Source: Acidobacteriaceae bacterium (lineage in GTDB: Bacteria; Acidobacteriota; Terriglobia; Terriglobales; Acidobacteriaceae). Taken from it: a stretch of 5,631 nt of DNA. Each line of letters starts with the position of its first letter. Positions within the stretch are counted from its first letter, which is position 1. Both the position numbers and the translations under genes were made by a program. Below are positions 1-5,631 of the stretch, one piece after another. The stretch is from assembly GCA_003164255.1 (NCBI GenBank), contig PLST01000232.1, forward strand, positions 1 through 5,631, read 5' to 3'. The notes beneath the pieces were generated by a model. It saw only the letters and a program-made list of their open reading frames with translations. It was not told the DNA's origin and did not search any database.

Positions 1-2181
1 CGCCAGCGGGTGAAGTACCAGACCTACGACGTGACGGATCTGGTGAAGAAAGGCAGCAACGCGCTGGGCGCACTGCTGGCGCCGGGTTGGTATGAGACGC
101 CCCTCGAGTGGTTCCAGCAGCCGAACAACTACGGCGACACACCGCCGGCGTTGCGGGCCCAGTTGCGGATTGAGCACACGGATGGAAGCGTGGAGTGGGT
201 AACGGCCGGGACGGACTGGCAGGCGCACACGTCGAGCATTGTGAGCGCGGAGCTCTATGACGGCGAGCGGAAAGACGCGCGGCTGGACCAGCCGGGATGG
301 GAATCGGCAGGGTTCAAGGCCGACGGATGGACACATGCGGAGGCGATCAAGCCTGCGGCGGTGAAGATCGAGGCACAGGATTATCCGTCGATCCGCGTTG
401 AGCAGCGGTTGGAGGCGAAGGCGCTGACGGAGCCGAAGCCGGGCGTGTACATCTTCGACTTCGGGCAGAACCTTTCGGGCGTGGAGTTGCTGCACGCGCA
501 GGCGCCGGCGGGAACGACGGTGCGATTGCGGTTTGGCGAGGTGCTGAATTCGGATGGCACGCTTTATACCGACAACCTCCGTACGGCCAAGGTGACGGAT
601 GAATACACGTTCAGCGGGAAAGCGGATGAGATTACTGCAAGCAGGAATTATGAAGTATTCGAGCCACAGTTCACCTTCCATGGCTTCCGCTACGCCGAGG
701 TGACGGGACTGCCGGGAGCGCCAACGCTGAACTCGCTGGCTGCCATGGTGTTTCACACGGACGCGCCGTTTACCGCGCAGCTTGAAACGGGCAGTGCGAT
801 GGTGAACAAGCTGTGGAGCAATATTGTGTGGGGGCAGCGGTCGAATTTTGTAGGGATTCCGACCGATTGTCCGCAGCGGGATGAGCGGCTCGGCTGGATG
901 GCGGATGCGCAGGTGTTCTGGCGGACGGCGAGCTACAACATGGACCTTGCGGCGTTTTCTCGACAATTCTCCGAAGACATGCGCGGCACGCAGAGCGGAA
1001 CGCCCTACTACGGAATCTTTTCGCCGGGGACGGTGACGGAAAGTGCGCAGTCGGGCGCGGGATGGAGCGACGCGGGGGTGGTGATTCCCTGGACGACGTG
1101 GCTGCAGACCGGCGACACAAGCGTGATCAACCAGAACTGGGCCGCGATGGAGAAGTATTTGAATGCCATTGAAGCTCATAATCCCGACGGTCTATGGAAG
1201 AACGAGGCCGGGATTCACTTCGGGGACTGGCTTTCGCCGGAGGGCAAGACGGATTACACGCTGATTGCGACGGCGTACTGGGCCTACGATGTGACGCTGA
1301 TGCGGCAGATGGCGCAGGCTACTGGAAGAACCGAGGACGAAGCGCGCTATGCGCGGCTGTTCGAGAAGATTCGCTCGGCGTTTGAGAAACAGTTCGTCCA
1401 CGGGGACGGTTTTGTGGCGGGCGCAGATAACAACGAGCCGTCGTTCGGCGTAATCAACAATCCGGGTTTGAAGGTGCAGGGCGGCGATACGCAGACCGGG
1501 TACGTGCTGGCGCTGCACATGAGCCTGCTGCCGGAGAACCTGCGGGCAGCGGCGGCCGAACGGCTGGTGAAGAAGATTGAAGCCAACCACGGCATGTTGG
1601 GCACGGGATTTCTGGGGACGCCTTATCTGCTGGAAGAACTGACCAAGGCGGGGCACGCGGATTTGGCCTTTCATCTGCTCCTGAATACGACGTATCCATC
1701 GTGGGGCTACATGGTGGAGCACGGCGCGACGACGATGTGGGAGCGTTGGAACGGGGACCAGATGCGCGGCGACCCAAGCATGAACTCGTACAACCACTAC
1801 GCGTACGGAGCGGTTGCGGACTGGATCTACCGCTACGCAGCGGGCGTGGATGCAACGCCCTTAGATGCGGGATTCCATACGGTCGTTCTGCATCCGCAGT
1901 TTGACGCACGATTGGGGAAGATTGCGTTCGATTACCAGTCGGCATACGGCCCGATTCATTCGGATTGGGTCGTAAAGGGGGCGACCGCCGAGTGGCATGT
2001 GACGCTGCCTGCCAACACGACCGGGTGGCTGCCTTTGAGTGCGGACGAGACGGGCAATTACAAGCTGGACGGAGTCTCGATTGCAGAGAGCGAGCTGGCG
2101 AAAGCGGGCACTCGCGGCGGACAAAGCGGATTTGAGTTGGCACCGGGGAGCTACTCGTTTGCCGTGCGGCTTGAGCGCTAG
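1..2181 (+). CDS. Alpha-L-rhamnosidase, GH78 family (5' end outside window)
   Basis: Hydrolyses terminal alpha-L-rhamnose from glycosides, probably outside the cytoplasm; any signal peptide lies off-window. The frame is open from base 1, and the GTG at 10 falls inside a conserved fold (YQTYDVTDLV, LLAPGWYETP), so it is not the true start. Counting from the first codon in view (726 residues), the order is: rest of the N-terminal beta domain (about 1-120), a concanavalin-like domain (about 125-245, with FDFGQNLSG), the (alpha/alpha)6 catalytic barrel (about 255-620) and a C-terminal beta domain (about 622-715). The catalytic signature DCPQRDERLGW lies at about 289-299. Its Glu295 matches the general acid of studied GH78 enzymes, and Glu581 in MWERWN matches the general base. 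GWSDA and GDWL motifs are also present. Family members are often around 900 residues, so perhaps 150-200 residues are missing. It precedes rhaT, which supports a role in rhamnose use. The family is very secure; the natural substrate is unknown. Confidence 0.95.
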   Translation, partial: RQRVKYQTYDVTDLVKKGSNALGALLAPGWYETPLEWFQQPNNYGDTPPALRAQLRIEHTDGSVEWVTAGTDWQAHTSSIVSAELYDGERKDARLDQPGWESAGFKADGWTHAEAIKPAAVKIEAQDYPSIRVEQRLEAKALTEPKPGVYIFDFGQNLSGVELLHAQAPAGTTVRLRFGEVLNSDGTLYTDNLRTAKVTDEYTFSGKADEITASRNYEVFEPQFTFHGFRYAEVTGLPGAPTLNSLAAMVFHTDAPFTAQLETGSAMVNKLWSNIVWGQRSNFVGIPTDCPQRDERLGWMADAQVFWRTASYNMDLAAFSRQFSEDMRGTQSGTPYYGIFSPGTVTESAQSGAGWSDAGVVIPWTTWLQTGDTSVINQNWAAMEKYLNAIEAHNPDGLWKNEAGIHFGDWLSPEGKTDYTLIATAYWAYDVTLMRQMAQATGRTEDEARYARLFEKIRSAFEKQFVHGDGFVAGADNNEPSFGVINNPGLKVQGGDTQTGYVLALHMSLLPENLRAAAAERLVKKIEANHGMLGTGFLGTPYLLEELTKAGHADLAFHLLLNTTYPSWGYMVEHGATTMWERWNGDQMRGDPSMNSYNHYAYGAVADWIYRYAAGVDATPLDAGFHTVVLHPQFDARLGKIAFDYQSAYGPIHSDWVVKGATAEWHVTLPANTTGWLPLSADETGNYKLDGVSIAESELAKAGTRGGQSGFELAPGSYSFAVRLER

Positions 2182-2193
2182 GATGGCGCCAAT

Positions 2194-2222
2194 CCCTGGT
2201 CCCCAAGTGCGAGGGACCAGGG
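2194..2222. repeat. Perfect 10-bp intergenic inverted repeat (hairpin)
   Basis: CCCTGGTCCC (2194-2203) and GGGACCAGGG (2213-2222) are exact reverse complements around a 9-base loop, starting 12 bp after the rhamnosidase stop codon. There is no T-run on the downstream side, so it is not a standard intrinsic terminator. It could still slow transcription, stabilise the 3' end of the rhamnosidase mRNA, or belong to a dispersed intergenic palindrome family. The last option is inference, since only one copy lies in this window. Confidence 0.75.
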
Positions 2223-2223
2223 G

Positions 2224-2242
2224 CACCCGCACCCGTCACCCG
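2224..2242. repeat. Three CACCCG units directly after the hairpin
   Basis: CACCCG occurs at 2224-2229, 2230-2235 and, after one extra T, 2237-2242. The run abuts the right arm of the 10-bp palindrome and may be part of the same repeat element. It is short and GC-rich, so chance cannot be excluded. Confidence 0.4.
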
Positions 2243-2320
2243 GCGTTCTGCCGCGTCTGTACAAGGTAATTGTTGAACGGATAGGCTTTGATACTGCTTG
2301 CGGGCTAGATCGCCCGAGGC

Positions 2321-2331
2321 GGGGAGAAAGG
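2321..2331 (+). promoter_or_regulatory. Ribosome binding site for rhaT
   Basis: A purine-rich GGGGAGAAAGG lies before the ATG at 2340. Its AAGG (2328-2331) is 8 nt from the start codon and its GGAG is 13 nt away. It supports the ATG at 2340 over the in-frame TTG at 2298, because the site would lie inside the coding region if TTG were used. Confidence 0.6.
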
Positions 2332-2339
2332 TAGAACGA

Positions 2340-3374
2340 ATGCCGGTAGCGATTTTGATGGGGATCGGGTGGCACATAATTGGCGCGGCCATGGCGGCAT
2401 CATTTTATGCGCCCATTGGGAAGGTCAAGAACTGGTCGTGGGAGACCACGTGGGCGATTGCGGGATTGTTTTCGTGGATTCTGCTGCCGATCGGGGTGAG
2501 CCTGATTCTGCTGCCGGATTTCACCGGCTTTTACGCGTCGATGGGGCCGCACCTGCTCCTGAAAGTCGCTCTGTTCGGCGCGATGTGGGGCGTTGGCAAT
2601 GTGAGCTATGGGCTGACGATGCGGCACCTGGGCATGTCGCTGGGAATCGGCGTGGCCATTGGCGTGACGCTGGTGGTGGGCACGCTGGTGCCGCCGCTGC
2701 TGCACGGACAGGGCGCGATGCTTGTGCACACGCGCGGCGGACTGCTGACGCTGGCGGGCGTTTTTGTCGCGGTGATCGGCGTGGCGATTGTGTCGTATGC
2801 CGGCCACCAGAAGGAAGTGCAACTGGGCGCGGAGGTACGGGAGTTCAACGTAAAGCTGGGGCTGCTGCTGGCGGTGATGTGCGGCATTTTTTCGTCGGGT
2901 ATGTCGTTTGCGATTGATGCGGCGCGGCCGATGGAGGCTGCAGCCAAGGTGCTGGGCGTGAACCCCCTGTACGCTGCCCTGCCGAGCTACGTGTTCATCA
3001 TGGGCGGCGGAGCGGTCATCAACCTGAGTTACTGCTTTATCCGGCTGGCAGCGCTCAAGCGGTTGAGCCTGCGCGCCGACATGGGCCAGCCGCGGCCAGT
3101 GGTTTTGAAGAACGCACTCCTTGCAGCGACCGGCGGGATCATGTGGTACCTGCAGTTCTTCTTCTACGCATGGGGCGCGGCCAACATTCCAGTCCGGCTG
3201 GCGTATGTGAACTGGATGCTGCACATGAGCATCTATGTGCTGTGCGGCGGCCTGGTGGGCCTGGCGCTGGGCGAGTGGAAGGGCGTGGAGCGCCGTCCGG
3301 TGCGGCTGCTTTGGGCAGGCGTGCTGGTGATTATTGTGGCGGCGAACCTGGTGGGTCTGGGAATGGCGTCTTAG
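2340..3374 (+). CDS. rhaT: L-rhamnose/H+ symporter RhaT
   Basis: Inner-membrane carrier that imports L-rhamnose with protons (drug/metabolite transporter superfamily). From the ATG at 2340 the protein has 344 residues, the same length as E. coli RhaT as I remember it, and it matches along its whole length. Shared stretches include FYAP and WSWET near the N-terminus, GLTMR, LAVMCGIFS, LPSYVFIMGGGA, MWYLQFFFYAWG, WMLHMS and a VIIVAANLVGLGMA-type C-terminus. Hydropathy read by eye gives ten membrane segments, near residues 5-22, 37-58, 72-92, 99-120, 133-154, 173-192, 213-237, 257-279, 287-310 and 321-342. The in-frame TTG at 2298 would add 14 polar residues with no E. coli counterpart. It lies 158 bp downstream of the rhamnosidase on the same strand, so co-transcription is possible, although a strong hairpin sits between them. 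Specificity for L-rhamnose rests on this strong similarity and on the neighbour. Confidence 0.95.
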   Translation: MPVAILMGIGWHIIGAAMAASFYAPIGKVKNWSWETTWAIAGLFSWILLPIGVSLILLPDFTGFYASMGPHLLLKVALFGAMWGVGNVSYGLTMRHLGMSLGIGVAIGVTLVVGTLVPPLLHGQGAMLVHTRGGLLTLAGVFVAVIGVAIVSYAGHQKEVQLGAEVREFNVKLGLLLAVMCGIFSSGMSFAIDAARPMEAAAKVLGVNPLYAALPSYVFIMGGGAVINLSYCFIRLAALKRLSLRADMGQPRPVVLKNALLAATGGIMWYLQFFFYAWGAANIPVRLAYVNWMLHMSIYVLCGGLVGLALGEWKGVERRPVRLLWAGVLVIIVAANLVGLGMAS

Positions 3375-3536
3375 TTTCCTGAGTCCGAAGTTCGTTCAAG
3401 AAATGCTCATTGGCTTTGTGTCAGGGCACGACTTCAGTCGTGCCGTAAAGGTCGCAAAGCGAATGGGCTTTAGCCCCTGCGGGATGTTCTCCGAACCGCT
3501 TTGAATCATCGAATTTATTTAACGAACCTCAGAAAC
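3374..3536. repeat. Weak outer inverted repeat framing the rhaT downstream gap
   Basis: Left arm blocks GTTTC (3374-3378), TGAG (3380-3383) and GTTCGTT (3390-3396) are matched in order by the right arm AACGAAC, CTCA, GAAAC (3521-3536), with 1-base and 6-base insertions on the left. A 7-bp match alone is expected by chance in a gap this size; only the collinear order of three blocks makes it notable. Confidence 0.25.
3424..3477. repeat. Two-hairpin REP-like intergenic element
   Basis: The first palindrome is GGCACGACT (3425-3433), TC, AGTCGTGCC (3436-3444). The second is GGGCT (3465-3469), TT, AGCCC (3472-3476), after a 20-base spacer. Folded as RNA or single-stranded DNA, both close tight tetraloops (TTCA and TTTA) with the same C-loop-G closure. 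The pair sits between the convergent rhaT and HAD genes, the usual home of REP/BIME-like repeats. It could act as a two-way transcription stop or mRNA 3' stabiliser. No transposase is nearby. I believe similar paired palindromes are dispersed in Acidobacteriota genomes, but that is memory and not shown here. Confidence 0.7.
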
Positions 3537-3542
3537 ACCACA

Positions 3543-3562
3543 TTAGCTAACTTCTTAGCTAA
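3543..3562 (-). terminator. Tandem 8-bp palindrome at the 3' end of the HAD gene
   Basis: TTAGCTAA occurs at 3543-3550 and 3555-3562, separated by CTTC. Each copy is self-palindromic, so the two copies also form a perfect 8-bp stem with a 4-base loop. The right copy contains the HAD stop codon (3559-3561, TAG on the minus strand). Read from the minus strand, the hairpin is followed by only moderately T-rich sequence (TGTGGTGTTTCT), so it is at best a weak intrinsic terminator. It might instead be a protein-binding site. The AT-rich stem stands out in this GC-rich window. Confidence 0.4.
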
Positions 3563-4212
3563 ACGGTTGGATTGGGCAGCGGCAGGTAGGCGTCCAGGCC
3601 CTGCGCGATGAGATCGGCGCGCAGCTGGGCGGGGGTTGTGAACACCAAACCGCGCATGCCGAGCTCTTCGGCGGCTTCGACGTTGATGGTCTTGTCGTCG
3701 ATAAAGAGGTTCTCTTCAGGCTTCGTGCCGAGCTGTTTGAGCACATGGTGAAAAATGGCGGCGTCGGGCTTGGCCATGAGCAACTGGTAGCTCCAGACAA
3801 GCACGTCGAAACGGTCGAGCCAGGTGAACTCGCGCTGCATGTTTTCGAGCACGCTATCGCCGATGTTGGAGAGGATGGCGGTGAGGATGCCGCGCTTGGT
3901 GAGCTGCTGCTGCCAGTTGAGCATGTCTCCATTCTGGGTGGTCCACATGCGGGCATCCCAGAGGCTGAGTTCTTCCGCGGCCGAGGGATAGAGGTCGAGT
4001 TTCGCCTTCGCCAGAATCTTCTGCCAGAAGGCGAGGCCCGTGAGTTTGCCCTCGTCGTAGGCGAGCCGGTCGGCCCAGTAGTACTTGTCGAGTTGGGCCG
4101 AGGTCAGGCCGGTAATGGCGAGGAGCTGCTTGTAGGCTGCCGGCTCGGGTGGGCCGGTCAACACCATTCCGTAGTCAAAGACAACCGCGCGAATCGGCGT
4201 AGTTGAGCTCAA
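3559..4212 (-). CDS. HAD-superfamily hydrolase, subclass IA-like
   Basis: Likely a cytoplasmic small-molecule phosphatase or related hydrolase; the substrate cannot be read from sequence. With the TTG start at 4212 (217 aa) all four HAD motifs are seen: motif I VVFDYGMVL with nucleophile Asp13, motif II ILSN with Ser115, motif III Lys148 in MAKPD, and motif IV IDDK with Asp172 and Asp173. A helical C1-type cap lies between motifs I and II (about 16-105). Motif I reads D-Y-G rather than DxD, so the usual second Asp (acid/base) is Gly, as in YihX-like members with DLGN. The start is uncertain. The in-frame ATG at 4290 would give 243 aa, but it has no visible ribosome site, puts the nucleophile at residue 39 and leaves only 28 bp to the divergent gene. 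TTG at 4212 has GGAGGA only 3 nt upstream. The frame is open back to 4434, which would overlap the aminotransferase, so that start is rejected. Confidence 0.85.
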   Translation of the reverse strand: MSSTTPIRAVVFDYGMVLTGPPEPAAYKQLLAITGLTSAQLDKYYWADRLAYDEGKLTGLAFWQKILAKAKLDLYPSAAEELSLWDARMWTTQNGDMLNWQQQLTKRGILTAILSNIGDSVLENMQREFTWLDRFDVLVWSYQLLMAKPDAAIFHHVLKQLGTKPEENLFIDDKTINVEAAEELGMRGLVFTTPAQLRADLIAQGLDAYLPLPNPTV

Positions 4213-4282
4213 GGCTCCTCCGGTGGGCGCCCGTGTATGTTGGAGAAAGACGCCTCCTCCTATTGTGCATGATGGAGCCTTG
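4210..4282 (-). promoter_or_regulatory. 9-bp inverted repeat covering the HAD start and ribosome site
   Basis: On the + strand CAAGGCTCC (4210-4218) and GGAGCCTTG (4274-4282) are exact reverse complements, 55 bp apart. In a minus-strand transcript starting upstream of 4282, the 5' CAAGGCTCC could pair with GGAGCCTTG. That second stretch holds part of the Shine-Dalgarno and the whole TTG start of the HAD gene, so pairing would hide the start site. The loop also contains the palindrome GGGCGCCC (4225-4232) and a second SD-like GGAGGAGG (4253-4260, minus strand) with no start codon at a useful distance. The arms are about 64 bp apart centre to centre, near six helical turns, so a looping protein site is an alternative. 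If the gene starts at ATG 4290, the repeat is within coding sequence. Confidence 0.4.
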
Positions 4283-4318
4283 CGGGGCATTGGCGAGACG
4301 TAAGCTGGATTGGAATTG

Positions 4319-5497
4319 ATGCGGTTTTCAAAGAGAACGGGCTGGAACACGGAAGAGAGCGAGCTGGCGCGGGCGCATCGGCTTCGCGCGGAGGCCGGGC
4401 TCCCCATCGCCGACTTGACGGCGTCGAATCCCACCCGTGCCGGGCTTGATTACGGTGAGGGATTGCTGGATGCGCTCGCCGATCCCAGGGCTCTGGACTA
4501 CGACCCGCAGCCCCTGGGGCAGTTGGCGGCGCGCCAGGCCGTGCGGCAGTACTATGCCGACGCTGGCGTGGCTTTGGAGACGAGCCAGATCCTTTTAACC
4601 ACAAGCACGAGTGAAGCTTACAGCTATCTCTTCAAGTTACTTTGCGACCCTGGATGCGAGGTGCTGGCGCCGCAGCCGAGCTATCCATTGTTCGATTTTC
4701 TGGCGGATCTGGACGATGTGCGCATCCGTCCCGTTCCGCTCGTCTACGACCATGGCTGGCAGATTGAGCCGGAGGGTGTGCGGCGGGCGATTGGCCCCCA
4801 GACGCGGGCGATCGTGCTGGTGCACCCCAACAATCCCACCGGCCACTTTACCAAGCCCTGGGAGGCGGAGGAGCTGGCGCGGATTGCCCGGGAATTTGAC
4901 CTTTCGCTGATTGTGGACGAGGTGTTTCTGGATTACGACTTCTCGGGCGGCGGGCGAAGCTTTGCGGCAGGGTTGGAGGCCGTTCCGGTGTTCGTAGTGA
5001 GCGGGCTGAGCAAGATTGCCGGGCTGCCGCAGATGAAGGCGGCGTGGATTGTGGCGACTGGTCCGGAGCGGGCTCAGGCGCTGGCGCGGCTTGAGGTGAT
5101 TGCCGATACGTTTCTCTCCATGAACGCCCCGGTACAATGCGCGCTGCCGGCGTGGCTCGAGGGACGGAAGGCGATCCAGGGGCAGATCAGGGAGCGTGTG
5201 CGTAGAAATCTGGCGGAACTGGACCGGCGCCTGGAACGCCTGCCGGCGGTCGATCGGCTTGCGGTGGAGGGGGGATGGTACGTGGTGCTTCGGATTCCCG
5301 CCCTGGAACCGGACGAACAGACAGTGCTCAAGCTGCTGGAACGAGGGGTCTGGGTCCATCCGGGATACTTTTTCGGCATGCCCGAGTCTGGTTGGCTGGT
5401 AGTGAGCCTGCTGGGGCCGGAAGCAGAGTTCAGCCATGGAATCGCGCGGCTCGCGGAGTTCCTTACGGAGCGGGACGCAGCGAAAATGAACCCGTAG
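4319..5497 (+). CDS. PLP-dependent aminotransferase, class I/II fold
   Basis: Fold-type I aminotransferase, probably cytoplasmic and acting on an amino acid or related amine; the substrate is unknown. From the ATG at 4319 (392 aa, normal for the family) it shows SNPTRAGLDY near the N-terminus (36-45), a cofactor phosphate loop TSTSEAY (95-101), HPNNPTG with Asn172, DEVFLDY with Asp200, and the Schiff-base lysine Lys232 in SGLSK. Compared with aspartate aminotransferase, several contacts differ. The phosphate-binding Arg eight residues after the lysine is Lys240 (LPQMK), the Tyr three residues after Asp200 is Phe203, and the C-terminal carboxylate-binding Arg position reads Val361 (WLVVSLL). 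I recall the LPQMK and LVVSLL patterns from a group of related bacterial proteins, so these are probably subfamily traits and not damage. The TTG at 4310 adds three residues without a better ribosome site; the only candidate before ATG is a weak GGA at 4312-4314. It is divergent from the HAD gene. Confidence 0.92.
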   Translation: MRFSKRTGWNTEESELARAHRLRAEAGLPIADLTASNPTRAGLDYGEGLLDALADPRALDYDPQPLGQLAARQAVRQYYADAGVALETSQILLTTSTSEAYSYLFKLLCDPGCEVLAPQPSYPLFDFLADLDDVRIRPVPLVYDHGWQIEPEGVRRAIGPQTRAIVLVHPNNPTGHFTKPWEAEELARIAREFDLSLIVDEVFLDYDFSGGGRSFAAGLEAVPVFVVSGLSKIAGLPQMKAAWIVATGPERAQALARLEVIADTFLSMNAPVQCALPAWLEGRKAIQGQIRERVRRNLAELDRRLERLPAVDRLAVEGGWYVVLRIPALEPDEQTVLKLLERGVWVHPGYFFGMPESGWLVVSLLGPEAEFSHGIARLAEFLTERDAAKMNP

Positions 5498-5631
5498 CCC
5501 GCATTTCGCACAGGTCACAGAAGATCGTAGCGCTGGCCTCCCGGCCCTCAGATGTCTCGCCGGACTTTGAATTCTTGATTGTTACCCAGCAAGTGAGGAA
5601 TCGCCCTACGCATTGCTGGTCGCCGCAACGC
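5498..5631. other. Right-edge segment with no assignable gene
   Basis: No tRNA, transposon end or convincing terminator is visible after the aminotransferase stop. A 7-bp inverted repeat, CCAGCAA (5586-5592) and TTGCTGG (5613-5619), has a 20-base loop and may be chance. On the minus strand one frame is open from the window edge (5630) to a stop at 5463-5465, encoding 55 residues with five cysteines (including CDLC) and overlapping the aminotransferase end. On the plus strand another frame is open from about 5500 to the edge. Neither has recognised motifs or a supported start. Confidence 0.4.

Noticed and set aside
10..12. GTG as the start of the rhamnosidase
   Set aside because: The frame continues upstream to the window edge and the next residues are mid-domain conserved sequence, so the gene begins off-window.
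2194..2222. Intrinsic terminator after the rhamnosidase
   Set aside because: The stem is strong but is followed by GC-rich sequence, not a T-run, so I list it as an inverted repeat.
2273..2295. Promoter for rhaT from TTGAAC (2273-2278) and GATACT (2290-2295)
   Set aside because: The spacer is only 11 bp against the usual 16-18, and no correctly spaced partner box was found for either hexamer.
2298..2300. TTG as the rhaT start
   Set aside because: It would add 14 polar residues before the first membrane helix and put the purine-rich ribosome site inside the gene. The ATG at 2340 gives the E. coli length.
1454..2392. 312-residue minus-strand frame across the rhamnosidase 3' half
   Set aside because: It is antisense to a gene with clear GH78 motifs. 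The product is Arg/Pro/Ser-rich with no domain, typical of GC-rich shadow frames.
2400..3224. 274-residue minus-strand frame inside rhaT
   Set aside because: The composition is dominated by Gln, His and Arg with no recognisable motif. It mirrors the codons of a well-supported transporter.
4290..4434. Longer HAD N-terminus starting at 4434, or at ATG 4290
   Set aside because: The 4434 start would overlap the divergent aminotransferase by over 100 bp. The ATG at 4290 lacks a ribosome site and gives an unusually long leader before motif I. It is kept only as an alternative.
4637..5518. 293-residue minus-strand frame inside the aminotransferase
   Set aside because: It is antisense to a gene with intact PLP-enzyme motifs and has no recognisable domain of its own.

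Overview
The window is 5.6 kb of GC-rich bacterial DNA with four protein genes and short intergenic gaps. There are no RNA genes, CRISPR arrays or insertion sequences. The gene styles fit an Acidobacteriota (Terriglobia-like) soil bacterium: a large secreted-type GH78 rhamnosidase next to an RhaT-type symporter, and palindromic intergenic repeats. This taxonomic placement is inference; nothing here proves it.

Left part (1-3374, + strand): an L-rhamnose acquisition pair. The first gene, cut off at its 5' end by the window edge, encodes an alpha-L-rhamnosidase (GH78) that releases L-rhamnose from plant or microbial glycosides. It is followed after 158 bp by rhaT, an L-rhamnose/H+ symporter of exactly the E. 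coli RhaT length (344 aa). Together they release and import rhamnose; kinase, isomerase and aldolase genes are not in view. The gap between them holds a perfect 10-bp hairpin followed by three CACCCG units.

Middle (3375-3558): a gap between convergent genes packed with palindromes. It contains a two-hairpin REP-like element, an 8-bp palindrome repeated in tandem across the end of the next gene, and a weak outer inverted repeat.

Right part (3559-5631): a minus-strand HAD-superfamily (subclass IA) hydrolase and a divergently transcribed fold-type I PLP aminotransferase. The aminotransferase keeps the Schiff-base lysine, but several canonical cofactor and substrate contacts appear replaced, including the C-terminal carboxylate-binding arginine. 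The HAD start is ambiguous. The preferred TTG start and its Shine-Dalgarno are exactly complementary to a 9-nt stretch upstream, a possible translation-control hairpin. The last 134 bp after the aminotransferase contain no assignable gene.

No clearly new multi-gene system is visible. The points most worth a second look are the intergenic palindromes, the possible start-sequestering hairpin and the unusual aminotransferase active site.
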